A stretch of 64,000 nt of DNA, from the NCBI GenBank assembly GCA_959347315.1, contig OY365822.1:8128809-8192808 (forward strand), written 5' to 3'. Shown piece by piece: positions 51,950 to 64,000 of this stretch. The stretch comes from Bimastos eiseni. Lineage: Eukaryota; Annelida; Clitellata; Crassiclitellata; Lumbricidae. Below the pieces are notes generated by a model that did no database searches, was not told where the DNA came from, and was given only the letters and a program-made list of their open reading frames with translations. Made by a program: the position numbers and the translations under genes. Every line of letters begins with the position of its first letter. Positions within the stretch are counted from its first letter, which is position 1.

Positions 51950-53075
51950 GGGTAGGGGGAGAGGAAGGGGAAGACAAAGAGTACTAGAGAGAACCAGGAA
52001 GACAGAGACACATCTATCTACGGAAGAAAGGAAATGGAGTGGAAGACGTAGAGTTGATGAGAGACAGAGACAGACAGAAAGACAGACAGAGACAGACAAA
52101 CAGAAAGACAGACAGACAGAGACAGACAAACAGAAAGACAGACAGAGAGACAGACAGAGACAGACAAACAGAAAGACAGACAGAGAGACAGACAGAGACA
52201 GACAAACAGAAAGACAGAGAGACAGACAGAGACAGACAAACAGAAAGACAGACAGAGAGACAGACAGAGACAGACAAACAGAAAGACAGACAGAGAGACA
52301 GAGACAGACAGACAGACAGAGACAAAGAGAGAGACAGAAACAGATAGATAGAAGAGAGACAGACAGACAGACAGACAGCCAGACATACAGAAAGAGAAGA
52401 CAAGCATACAGCCAGAGAGACAGAGACAGACAGACAGCTTGACAGACAGAGAATGAGAGAGAGAGAGAGAGAGAGAAGAGTAGAGTGGGGATAAAAGAAC
52501 TGAGATGTAAACAGACAAGGAGTGAAAGTGTAGAGAGAGCGAGAGAGGGATAAGGAGAAAGGGAAACTGAGAGAGACAGACAGACAGCTACAGAGAGAGA
52601 CAGACAGACAGCTACAGAGAGAGACAGACAGACAGCTACAGAGAGAGACAGACAGACAGCTACAGAGAGAGACAGACAGACAGCTACAGAGAGAGACAGA
52701 CAGACAGCTACAGAGAGAGACAGACAGACAGCTACAGAGAGAGACAGACAGACAGCTACAGAGAGAGACAGACAGACAGCTACAGAGAGAGACAGACAGA
52801 CAGCTACAGAGAGAGACAGACAGACAGCTACAGAGAGAGACAGACAGACAGCTACAGAGAGAGACAGACAGACAGCTACAGAGAGCTAGGAAGACAAATA
52901 GACGAGAGAGAGATAAACTGAGAAAGGAAAAGAAAAGCAATAAAAAGGTACAGTGGGAATAAAAAAGGTTTAGCGATAGGTAGGGAAGGAATTTAAGAGA
53001 GAGAAAGTCAGCGATACATAGACGGAGATAACCAGATAGGGGGAATAAGAGAGAGAGAGAGAGAGAGAGACAGAT
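51950..53075. repeat. Purine-rich GACA/GAGA tract with a 24-bp minisatellite
   Basis: Nested GACA, GACAAACA and GAGA repeats. Within it, about 52574-52886 holds 13 essentially perfect 24-bp units containing GACAGACAGACAGCTACAGA. The long minus-strand Ser/Leu/Cys-rich frame here (52014-53177) is a repeat artefact. Confidence 0.95.
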
Positions 53076-53180
53076 ATACATACATACATACATACATACA
53101 TACATACATACAGACATACATACATACATACATACATACATACATACATACATACATACATACATACATACATACATACA
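53075..53180. repeat. CATA tetranucleotide microsatellite
   Basis: About 25 CATA units with one CAGA interruption. Follows the GA-rich tract without a break. Confidence 0.97.
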
Positions 53181-53334
53181 TAAAACAGACAGAAAGAGAG
53201 TGAGCCTATACTAATGCTGATCTCTGGTTCAACGACCATCTGTATGTTTATGTATTTATATATAAGCTGCTAACTTAATTATCTCTAACTTAGTAATGAA
53301 CAATTAATTACGTTCTAAAGGTTAGTTTTTGCGG

Positions 53335-53960
53335 CCTGTCTGTCTGTCTGTCTCTCTCTCTCGCTATCTCACTCTCTTTGTGACTGTATATCTCTCTCTC
53401 TACGTATCTCAATATCTTCCATCCCTATCCTTGTTTTTCCGTGCATCAAACTTATTTCTTTCTTCTGTCAGTATGTGTTTCTCACTCTCTCCCTATCTCT
53501 GTATCACTCTCTTCAACTTTGTGTCTCCTTCTCTCTCCATCACTTTCTCGTGGTCCAACTTCCGGCCTTTCTCCACCTCTATTTTCGCTTCTTCTGTTAC
53601 TCCTTCTCACTTTATGTCTGTCTTCGTCTCCTTCCCTCTCTCACTCTCTTTGTTCCTATCTCGGTCTCTCCTTACTTCTTTGCATTCTCCTCTTTTCTGT
53701 CTGTCCGTCTGTTCAGCTGTCTGTCCGTCTGTCTGACTTTCTCTTTGTGAGTTTCTAAAAGATGTCAGTAAGCCTATCTTTACATCTCCTAACGTCTGGC
53801 TCCTTCTACTTGCCTTTTAACTTATTTCCCACTCTATCCGTTCTCTATGTCTCTTTCTTACTATCTCTCACAATCTCTGTCTGTCTGTCTGTTTGTCCGT
53901 CTGTCTGCTTCTCTCTTTCCTCTGGCTCCTTCGTCTGTCCATTTTCGTTCTCCCTCCTCC
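53335..53960. repeat. Pyrimidine-rich TCTG/TCTC tract
   Basis: Degenerate TCTG and TCTC repeats, the strand complement of the block at 51950-53075. Frames reading Ser/Leu-rich proteins are composition artefacts. Confidence 0.85.
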
Positions 53961-54059
53961 ACCGCTGAGTGGTTGGATTCTTTGAACGCAATCCGAATTT
54001 TGGCCAATGATGGTCAGCTGTTGCTGCGGCTGATGCTGCTTGTTTGAACTTCGTTCCTT

Positions 54060-54720
54060 CCAAGGATAATGAATAAAGGCACGAGGAACGGGAGGAAGAA
54101 GAGGAGAAGGATGAAGAGGAGGGGAAGTGAAAGAAGAGGAGGAGGAAGAGCAGGAGGAGGAGGAGCTGGAAGAAGAAGAGGAGGAAGTAAGAGATGTGGA
54201 GGAGGAAGAGCAGTAGGACGAAGAAGAAGAGCTGGATGAAGAGAGAGAAAGCAGAGTTTGAGGGGAAGGAGGAAGTGGAGGAGAAGACGAGAAGGAGGAA
54301 GGAATAGAAGAGCTGAATGAAGAGAAAGAAGAGTTGTTGTAGGAAGAGGAGAAGGAGGAGGAGGAGGAAGTTGGAGCAGTTGGAAGAGAAAGAGTAAGAG
54401 GTAAAAGAAGGAGCAGAAGTAAAGGAAGGCTGATGAAGAGGAGAAAGAGGAAGCTGAAATGGATGAAGAGGAAGAAGAAGAAGACGTGGTGGAAGACGCT
54501 TTGGAGTAGGAGAAGGAGTTTGGGCGAGGAGTTTGAAAAGAAAGAGCAGGAGGAAGCAACTGAGGATAGGAAGCTAAGAAGAAAGAGCAGGAGGAAGACA
54601 AGATGAAGGATGGAAAAAAGGAGAAGCACGAGAAGGAAATAGGGCAGATTGAGCAGGAGGTGGAGGAGAAGGAAGAACAACTGGAGGCGGGAGTGAAAGA
54701 GCCAAGGAATGCGACTGGAT
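54060..54720. repeat. Polypurine GAAGAGGAGGA tract
   Basis: About 660 bp of strongly purine-biased plus strand without a fixed period. Minus-strand Ser/Leu/Phe-rich frames (up to 270 codons) are composition artefacts. Confidence 0.85.
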
Positions 54721-55039
54721 GGAACTAGGTGAGAGCAGAAACGGAGGAGGAGATAAGCGGACGGGGGACGATTAATAGCAGACGAGGCAGCAGCCTCTGG
54801 GGAGAAATGATTCCCAAATGTTGAGGCTGGGCTTTAATCTGCTCCACGTCTTCCTAGACCAACGACTCTGCTCCTGCATCCGTTTCTACTGCAATAGATA
54901 CCACGCTATCGCTACATGGACTTCTGCCTAGCAGCCTGTGTTCGCAAAACCTTTTCTCTATGAACGCAAAGCCTTTCTGTAAAGCGTACAGAGCGCGGAA
55001 AATTTCTCATAACAAGGCACCCGCTGTATATATGTACGT

Positions 55040-55310
55040 AATAAGCATGTGTGTATGAATGTATGTATGCGTGTATGTATGTATGTATGTATGTATGTAG
55101 GTATGTAGGTATGTATGTATGTATGTAGGTATGTATGTATGTAGGTATGTATGTATGTATGTATGTAGGTAGGTATGTATGTATGTAGGTAGGTAGGTAG
55201 GTAGGTATGTATGTAGGTAGGTAGGTATGTATGTATGTATGTATGTAGGTATGTATGTATGTATGTATGTATGTATGTATGTATGTATTTATGTATGTAT
55301 GTATGTTTCC
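55040..55310. repeat. GTAT/GTAG tetranucleotide array
   Basis: About 270 bp of mixed ATGT and AGGT tetramers, nearly uninterrupted. Confidence 0.97.
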
Positions 55311-55484
55311 TTGAATGTGTGAATACATGTAAGTATATGTATGTGGATATCAAGACACTTAACATAACACAGTTTTAAGTATCTCATGAATGCACTTTTC
55401 ACTGTGTCACTGAAGCCATGTGAATAGTCATCAAATACGGCGAGCAAAATCTAGTTGATGTCAATAACCTTTCGTTTCTCTTCC

Positions 55485-56370
55485 TGGTAATCCTTCCATC
55501 TCCACCCCAAGTCTTCCTGTAGTTTCCCATCCTCAGTATTCTTTATCCTCTTCCAACTCTGTTGTATGGTCATCTTTATTCCTCCCCTATACGTTCCACT
55601 AATTCTCCGGAATTTCCCCCTCTTCCGGTCTTCCCCTTATTCAATTCCAAATTGCCCATCTAATAGAATACACCGACTCATATAGCGCTGTTATTTAAGT
55701 ATCCGAAGCTGCATTAGAGTTCTTCATATTCTTTCCAGCGTTCTCCATCTCTTCCGTCATTTTACTTTCATTCTCCAACTTCATCATTCGACCTCATATT
55801 TCTCCATCCTCACTTCATCATACATCTGCCACTTCCCTCATCATTCATCTCAAACTCTAAGTTTCATCCTCCTCCTCCATCTTACATCTAAGATCTTATT
55901 CTTCCTCCTCCTCCTCTTCTTAATCTTCCATTCTTTAATCCTCCATGCGCTAAACCCATGCGTTCCATATCCTCAGTCTGCAACCACCATTTCCTTCTCC
56001 CTTTCCTTTTCCCTTTACCTGTCCTTTTCCTTTCCTTTTTCCTTTTCTTTTCCCTTTCCTTCTACCTTTCCTTTTCCCTCTTCTTTTCTCTTATCTTTTC
56101 CCTTTCCTTCTCCCTTTCCTTTTCCTTTTCCCTTTCCTTCTCCCTTTCCTTTTTCTTTTCCCTTTCCTTCTCCCTTTCCCTCAACCTTTCCTTTTTCCTT
56201 TCCTCCAGCCTGCATTCTAGATCCTTCCTCCTATTTTACATCATTCTCATCCTTCCCTGCCATGTTCAACATCCTCTCTACCCCCTTCATTCTCCATATT
56301 CATCTTCCTCCACCATCTCTCCATCCCCTCTACCATCCTTCCATCTCCCTTCCCAAGTCTTCCTCCTCTT
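55485..56370. repeat. Polypyrimidine CCTTTTCCCTTTCC tract
   Basis: Strongly pyrimidine-biased plus strand, densest at 55995-56210 with repeated CCCTTTCCTTCTCCCTTTCC. Mirror-symmetric words are common. Confidence 0.85.
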
Positions 56371-56399
56371 TCAGATTGGGTTGCATATGCTGTTGTTCA

Positions 56400-59095
56400 C
56401 CAAGGCGCAATAGTAACAGTAGTCATTAGCTGCTAACGTTATTAACGGCACGAGTTTCGCGTGTGCTTACTATTTGACAGACGTCCGGCTAAGGAGTTGA
56501 GGCAACGCTCTCCCTCGGGCAGAAGGGAGAGTAGGTGTGGTTTGGTGGTGCAGACTCCCACTTTGTTGGGGGAAGCGGCTTAAATAGCGCACCAATCGTA
56601 GGAACGCGGTTCAAAGCTCTCAAGACGTTGGAAGATTTTGGGTCTGGTTCAATTGGAGTTGGAGCTCGTCTGCGAAGAACCACGGGGTTGATCAGAAAAG
56701 GGAATCTTATAAAATAGGTAAGAGTACTGTTAAGAAGTCACCTGATTATATGTAATGAAGCTTTGGCAGAAGGACATTTATTTAAATGGTTGCCTAGAGC
56801 GAATGAAGTACTTAAGTCGTAAGACAAACATAGAGAGATAGACAGATATCCGAACAGTCATATAAACGTACACAGAGACGAAGATGTTGATACCAAGAAG
56901 CAGCTAGACATACATAGAGATACAAAGAGGCAGAGACGGCCAGATACAGATAGACAAGGACGGAAAAATAGGCAGAAAAAGTACCTAAGACGTGGGAAGA
57001 AATATTAGAAGCTTCCATAAATGTCAGTGCTCAGAGGTGTGGTCCTTTTGGAATCAAAGGTTCTTTCCAGCAGGGCAACAACAACAACAGGTCAATGTCT
57101 ACTTCAAGATCACGTGGCCCACTTGAAGGTCACGTGATTCAACCGACGACGCCTCAGAACTCGAATCCACTGCGCCGAGGGATTTCCAGCCTGGAGGACC
57201 TTCGAGGGTGATATATAAATATAACTTAGAGGCGCATCTTATACTCCATACTTCTTTCCGCTCCCTACTCGTACTGAAATCGTATGGAATGTAGAGAAGT
57301 ATGTTGTACTAAAGTGCCGTTTCTTCAGTTCATCCGATCATGTGTAGACTACCAGCCATGAAAACGTTCAAAGTCGTCACGGCTCATCGATCGATCTCGT
57401 GCATCGATCAAATGGACTCAAAAGGTTCTGACTTTGAAGGCAAGTTGATCGATTTGGTAATGCGTGGTTGTTCTGCGGCAGAAACTTCACGCAAATTTGG
57501 GTCTAGGCCTATAGGCCTAAAGTTATTTCTACAGCCGTAGGGTTTAAATTCGCAAATATGTCTCAAAACAACACTAACCCCTAACGTGACCCTAACCGAC
57601 TCTCATGGTGCGTAACCTGGCCCTATAACCGACTGACAACGCATATTGTAACGCCGATAGTTGCGCTTGCTCAAAGGTCTTCATTCACTAGATTTTGTGC
57701 GTATTCGGCCACGTAAGTAAAAATTTTGTTTGTATTGCCGGAGCAGATAAAATATATCCTTGACCTATAAGATTGGTTAAACTGTAAAACCACGTTTTGG
57801 ACGCAACAGACAAATTCTACAATAGCATTACTACTGCCACGATAATAATAATAATAATATTAAAAACTAAACTAACAGTTGTGCAATCAAGCTTAGAGTT
57901 CTACTTCTTACTTTTGTTATTATTAAAAATAATAATATTAATAATATTACAAGTAATAATAATAATTATTATTATTATTGTTATTATTATTATAATAATA
58001 CCGATGATAATATAGGTGGAAGTGATTCATGAGGATTAAATGAATTGGCGATTAATTATTATTAGTAGTAGTAGCAGAAATGTATGTCTGTATCTTGCTA
58101 TTTATATAGCGCTTTATAAGAACCTCTCGAAGGCGCTAGATGACGTTAGTTGAAGTGATGGTAGTAGGACTTGCATGGAGAGTAGTTGAACAGCATAACT
58201 AATTATATTAGTATTAATTTGTACTAGTATTGCTATTATAAATTCTGTTCGCAGTTAAGATATCTACACTACAGAAGCATCCTTATCAATTCATTTGTAC
58301 ATTGTTAGTCAATCGTACGAATATCAAGTGGTTGCTAGTGCTAGATGCCCAACCCAGAGAAGTTACTTAGGTCGGATGCGGAAACCGGAAAGAGATTCAA
58401 AGTATTTCCACTGGCGCCTCCTAGCGAACGGAACTAAACCAAGTGGAAGTTGAAGTGCTGCCGCCTAGGTAGATATTTAGGAAACGATGAATCACTTCCC
58501 GGGGAATTTTTCATTCTCAATAATGGCTGACGCATTTGGCTCTGGCCACACAGATGTAATGTAAATCTCCTTGAAATAATCATTAATTACAATTTATATA
58601 GCCCTCCATCAATGTATCCACTCAGATGCGCTCTATGCACGGCCACGGATGAAGGAAAACTCTCTTAAGATAGCAGTAGAAAGTATCGAGAAGAACTTAG
58701 GCATCGTCATCAGTTCCTTACGCCAACCATTTTACGGCGATTGGTAAGAATAGATTATCTCCACAGACGTCTATCATTAGTTGAGATCATGCGTTGGTCC
58801 ATGGGTGCCTTTAAAAGTGTAGCCAGCTCTTAAACTGGCTTTGCGACCCTAGCCCGTATAGAGCGTAGTGAAGAAATTACGATGACGTGGTAAATATTCC
58901 TGCGATTAATCTGTGTCCATATATCACAACAGCAGGATGGACGCATCCCTTCTATTCCCTGGTCCTCCCGATGATAGCCGCTTGGGACAGTCACTCACTC
59001 AGCAATTATGCAGACATGCAAGAGTTTGCCGATAGTTACCGGAAAAGAGATGTGAGTTGTTAGATATAATTATTATCGTCATTAACATCAGTATC
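56400..59095. other. Intergenic region
   Basis: It contains two CACGTG sites (57111-57116 and 57131-57136), a 66-codon frame at 57340-57540 with a helix-turn-helix-like stretch, and an AAT/ATT-rich tract at 57840-58010. Short TATATAGCGC-type ends occur at 58106 and 58587. No gene is confirmed. Confidence 0.5.
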
Positions 59096-59099
59096 ATTA

Positions 59100-59725
59100 T
59101 CGGCATCGTCATTTTATCATCATCATCATCATCATCCTCATCATTATCATCATCATTATCATCATCATCATCACGATTATTGTTACTATTAGTATTTTGT
59201 TATTGCAAGCATAATACTTTCAACCATTGCCTTTGGTCTCTGCTCACTCTGGCTCCTCCTACGTCACTTCTCTCTGTCAGTCTGTCAGTCCGTGTGTCTG
59301 TCAGTCTGTTAGTCAGTCTACCTATGACCATTAGTTAGTTAGAGTTGGGTCTAATTTGATGACTGCCTGTCGTCTAGATAGATGTCTGGGAAGCGATGAC
59401 TCATATTTCCCACAGGTGCCATTAAATTAGAACTGGCAATCGGCGGCTACCCACATGTTTCTTCCCTTACCACACTCCCCCATGCTCCTCTTCTTCCCTC
59501 GCCATATCAATCATTCTTTCTGCTTTTTCGCTGACAAACAATAATAATAATAATAATAATTATTATTATTATAGTTTTTATTATTTTATTATATTTTTAT
59601 TTTATTATATTACGTGATAATAATAGTGCTTTGGAGTCAACATCAACTGTGAATGCGAATTATTATTAATTTGTTAATTATTATTATTATTATTATTATC
59701 ATTATTATTAATATGTTTATTATTA

Positions 59726-59756
<31 letters not shown>

Positions 59757-59863
59757 CATTATTATTAATATGTTTATTATTATTTCTATTATTATTATTA
59801 TCATTAATATTATCATTATTATTATTATTATTATTACTATTACTATTGTTATTGCTATTGTTA

Positions 59864-59894
<31 letters not shown>

Positions 59895-59935
59895 ATTAAC
59901 AGTGATAACTATAACTATAATATAAATTAAAACAA
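59100..59935. repeat. ATC and ATT trinucleotide tracts
   Basis: ATC-rich DNA at 59110-59180 and AAT/ATT runs at 59535-59605 and 59655-59900. These create poly-Ile frames on both strands that are not genes. Confidence 0.95.
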
Positions 59936-59939
59936 CTAT

Positions 59940-62116
59940 ATCATCAACAGCAATACTTGTAACAGTGGCATAAGTAGTGCCAGTATTGCAGCGCAATAGG
60001 AATGAAGGCAGCAACTGTAATATCATCACTACTTTCGGAGAAGATTAATAACAAATAATCCTGCTGTGCTACAACTATTATAATTATTATCATCATTATT
60101 TCAGCGTTATCATTTTCATTATTACCCACACGAGAAAAGATCCTCTGCGGTTCAACGTTGCTCTTGCAGATATATGCATGCTTTGCTTCCCTCATCTATA
60201 GTTTGGATTTCTCAAAAGTGTGACCAAGAGCAACTGGAGTAGGTGGAATAAAATTCCAATTGAATTCCTCACTAAATTCCTCTGTCAAAGTACGTAGGCG
60301 CGTATACGGATAATACGTGACGTACACGCCCTATTTGTGTACGTATGCGCTCGCACAGAGACACACAGACGTTCAAACATACACTGGCACGCACACACAC
60401 GCATACAGGCAATGCATGTACACACATAGTATGCAAAAACACATTGAGCTGCCGAACGGAGTAGATTAATAATAAATAAGCCAGCGATGTTTTCCTCGGC
60501 CAGCGCCGTCTGTTTTCCTAAGCGCTGAGAGCGAGAGACTTCAATTGCTGAAAGTCCAGTCCCACTTCTGCACCGGGTAATGTACGAAAACGAATTAACA
60601 ACGCAAAAGATATAAGTCAAATGCAACAGCAATCTATTGATTGGCAAAACTTTTATAAGGTTTTCTACTAGCAAAACTGCATACTTTCTCAATTTTAAAC
60701 CTGAAAACAGATTAAATGTACAGTTAATTTGTCCAACTTGCTAGCTTTTTTTAAAACAAAGAAACAGCTGACGGTTGCGATTGGAAATACACTTATTGCA
60801 TCAAGTGCTAATGAAGTGGTTTAACACTAAGTTTTGCTATACCAGTAACTCTTTAATTCTAGCTAACAAAACCTCAACAAAACCTCAAAAAGTTATATGA
60901 AAACGATTGCGAAACAACTGTCCCACTCTTGACAGACGTGAGGCATGTATATTTCTAAATGAGATGCTCCTTAATTTGCCTAAATAAGATAAATTCTAAG
61001 ACATATTGGAAGACAAGTCAACACAGTTCCTAAAAAGAAAAAGAACCAATTTTTAGAATTAACGCATAATTTGATGACAAAACAAAGTTGTTACTAAAAT
61101 AGTATAAATAAATATTAATGATACTATTATTGTCAAAATAATTATTTCAGTTGATGATAATTTGAGTCTCTTTTGTCGTCTGACTTCATCATCCCACAAT
61201 GTTCTTCGTCACGTAGACTTTCTTCACCCAAGAATCATGTTAGAACTTTAAAAGACTCTATTGAATCTGCAAAGACTTAGGATGCGACACGCGGACCGGA
61301 CCCTTACGCAGGCCTACTTAAGTTAATAGTATCCGGAATTCATTTGCATATATCTATGGGAAAGTAAGCATAGACCAGAATAAACGGAATAAACGAAGCG
61401 TATCTTCACTGATACGTTCTCACAAATCAATCGGGTCGGATTGGGTCGGGTCATGCACGTCATGGTTCGAGTCGGGTCGGGTCAGATATTTGGCTTCATA
61501 AGTTGGGTCGAATAGGATCGGGTCCATTTTCCACGGATCGGGATGGGTCGGTTCATGAAAATGGGACCCATCGACAACTCTGCTCTAACAGTTCCAGTCC
61601 CAAGCGTGGATGAAGGAGGAGGGCAACGCTAATGATCTTTGATATCACGCAGCGTCGTCAAACAGAAACTACTATAGGACGCAGACTCGGATCCGATCCT
61701 GTGCGGTTTGGTCGTCAGATGGCGCGGCAACCATTATGACGTCATTACTAGCGGGCAGGTGCTCTCCGGAAACGGGTCATCGAACGACAGATGACGTAGT
61801 GATGCTGTAATCGGTCCCATGACGCATAAAGGCTTCGACGCTTCAACTATTCTGCAATAACTTTGCCGCCGCCCGCACTCTGGTAGTGCCAGTCCAAATC
61901 CTGGATGAAACAGGAGAGAAGACGGTCATCTATGTTGCGACAGAGACCATCCATCCCAACGAAGATGGGTTGATAACTCCACCACTGTCTACACGCTGTG
62001 TCAGGAATAGCTAATCTTTAAAGGGGTGTGCGCCAAATGTATATCAAAAGACTAGGGTTTTTGAAATGATTCGCTTGCCTGCGTGATTTAGTGAATATTT
62101 GTTTCTTATTTGAGTT
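59940..62116. other. Intergenic region
   Basis: A GGGTCG-rich degenerate array at 61430-61555 and two repeat D copies (about 61590-61675 and 61882-61960). The rest shows nothing I can identify. Confidence 0.5.
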
Positions 62117-62124
62117 CAACTGAC

Positions 62125-62404
62125 CAGGGGTGTAACAAGCGGGGGTAGGGGGCACCGGTCCCCCAGTTTCAAAACTGGGGCAAAGCCCCCCAGTTTTAGT
62201 GCTCAGTGCCCCCCCCCCCAAGTGCCTCCCCAAATCGGTTCTTTTTATGTTTATCCAATGGATTTTTAAGATTACTTTTGTTAAGATAATTTGTGCACCT
62301 CCCATTTTTCAAATTTCTGGGGAGGGGCAAAATTCCAAAAGTGGGAGGGCAATAGCTTTTAAATTATGCCCTTCCCCACTTTTCAAAACCTTGTTACACC
62401 TCTG
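62125..62404. mobile_element. Non-autonomous hAT MITE, copy 2 (inverted), with 8-bp TSD
   Basis: The same family as 9733-10043 in opposite orientation. The ends are CAGGGGTGTAACAAG and CTTGTTACACCTCTG. The flanks are a perfect 8-bp duplication CAACTGAC (62117-62124 and 62405-62412). The interior has complementary GGGGC/GCCCC-rich arms near the left end. Confidence 0.9.
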
Positions 62405-62412
62405 CAACTGAC

Positions 62413-64000
62413 TATGCGTGAAAACGGAATAATTGCCTTATTGCAAAGACATTTTTAGAAATGATTCAAAATAGAATATTTCAGCAAATAGTGGCTTGTG
62501 TGTGCGTTTCGGTGGTTTCAAATTTAGGAGAACGTTCTGAATTGCCAGTGCCCAGATATTGTGCGCGCCTGCCACTTTCAAAAGTGAACCAGAGTATACC
62601 ACCATTTCCCTAAGTCTGATAATTAAAAGCTAAACGTTTTATGGGAAGTGCTGGGCTTGCAGAGCCGCGACATTGACCTCTGACCTAAATCCTTGAACTT
62701 TCAAGTTCCACTTATCCACTCTGTCACCGTTACTTTCTCCCAGACTGTGCCCAACATTTCCCCGTTGCTTACGCAATAACTCAGTCCATCCAATCAAGGG
62801 CCGATGAAACGTCAATCAACGGACGTTTGTAAACAATGGACGGCCAGTGGTCTTCATTGCACCCTCAGGTCATCACCCAATGACGATCGCTAAACGTAAG
62901 TACTATATTTAGACAAGGCGCCATCGGGATGGTCAGTTATAAACGCACGGGATACGGTAAGTTTTGATTCATGATGCGCATCGACATCATTTTCAACCGG
63001 GTGATAATGATAGTTGGTAAACGAATGTGGCAACAACAAGCGTGGCCAACACCCATGGTAATGCGTCATTCTCATTGGTTTCGTGCACATTTACAAATAA
63101 AGGCTGAACGTCAGAGATATGAACGTCGGTCTGCGCCAGTTGTGACACGAGAGACCGGAAACAAAATAGACCCTACAACCTGCAGGCAAGATCCCACCAA
63201 TTTAATCACCCAGATAGGGACAGAAAGAACTTTATACCTAGATTATTGCACAAAAACATCTAGGCCTATTAGGCACCCTGATGTCCTCTGAGCGTCCACG
63301 AGTCCCACGGACTGAACCTTCACGATGTTAGACCTAGTAAACTCGATGACTGAGTGACGGTTTGATTCCTCTGTAATATCATGAATTTGTAAGTCTGTAA
63401 GTTTTGTATTTTTGCATTTGTTTGTATTTGTAAATTTGTAAGTTTTGACAGCGATATTTTTCTTATCAATAAACGAAGATAGCCTACAATACATTTTCTC
63501 GGCCGACTTCCTTTGAGGCAGCCAATGTATGCAAAAGCGTGACAGCACAGACGAAACAGAAAGTTTTCAGGCAACGAAGGGATTAGGGTGATGCCCAACT
63601 AAAACCTTACTACGGATTGTGGGGGTAAGTCATTCCACGACGGCAAAGACACGGTGCAGGGTCATAGCAGTCCTTGTCCGGGAAACTATAGAAGATCAAG
63701 TCGAGCCGCAGAGGGAGGGAGGAGACAGCAGACCGACGTTTGCAAATTATTCACAAAGACATATAGAACCTGGACCTAGTTGAGTTCTTAGGGACTGAGA
63801 TCAGTGCTTTGTGTTGGATACGAGAGGGCAGCTTCAAATGCAGTTGTTCTGTATTGTATGAAATTCAGGTTAACTCTACTCTTCAGTCTCCAACTCTCTC
63901 GTGCCTTATTCGGTCAATGCTTATTTGTTTACGATTCTCTCCCTCTCTCGTTCCCTCCCTCTCTCCCTCTCTCGCTCTGTCTCTCTCAAACGTCTTTCGT
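62413..64000. other. Right-edge region
   Basis: No exon can be supported. 62740-62960 has CCAAT-like words and two ATG-to-GTAAG stretches that could be a first exon, with no family match. TC-rich DNA (CTCTCCCTCTCTCG-like) closes the window at about 63930-63990. Confidence 0.4.

Noticed and set aside
52014..53177. 387-codon minus-strand frame rich in Ser, Leu, Cys and Val
   Set aside because: It consists entirely of GACA, CATA and 24-bp repeats; an artefact of repeat periods that are multiples of three and four.
53868..54680. 270-codon Ser/Leu/Phe-rich minus-strand frame
   Set aside because: It follows the polypurine tract; stop codons are depleted by composition, with no conserved motif.

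Overview
This is eukaryotic, intron-rich genomic DNA from an animal. Three multi-exon genes with GT-AG introns can be rebuilt. The rest is repeat-dense: SINEs, non-autonomous hAT transposons, LINE fragments, and many micro- and minisatellites. The three proteins fit a marine invertebrate, probably a deuterostome such as an echinoderm or hemichordate. The phylum is an inference from repeat style and protein similarity, not something the sequence proves.

Layout. 1-1496: 5' flank with a SINE-like repeat. 1497-9219 (+): an eight-exon TM6SF1/TM6SF2-type gene, 377 aa, with two EXPERA-type membrane regions. 9220-12018: intergenic, with one hAT MITE, a 187-bp-period duplication and the E-box-rich upstream region of the next gene. 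12019-30690 (+): a seven-exon SLC25A36/SLC25A33-type mitochondrial pyrimidine-nucleotide carrier, 346 aa, with a first intron of about 8 kb. 34676-37286 (-): a two-exon rhodopsin-class GPCR, 677 aa, tail-to-tail with the carrier. It has NRY in place of DRY and an intracellular loop 3 of about 340 residues. 37287-64000: no gene I can support. This stretch holds LINE and SINE debris, inverted-repeat elements, and at 52-56.4 kb a block of alternating purine-rich and pyrimidine-rich tracts. The genes show no obvious pathway link: one is an ER/endolysosomal lipid-related membrane protein, one a mitochondrial nucleotide carrier, and one a surface receptor.

Most interesting object: a 490-bp hAT-type element at 27355-27844 in intron 5 of the carrier gene, with matching ends and a perfect 8-bp target duplication. 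Inside it is a 161-bp antisense copy (3 mismatches by eye) of that same gene's last exon plus the first bases after the stop. This looks like gene-fragment capture by a non-autonomous DNA transposon. At least four more elements carry perfect 8-bp target duplications. An orphan repeat of about 85 bp occurs about 19 times. All alignments and counts were made by eye.
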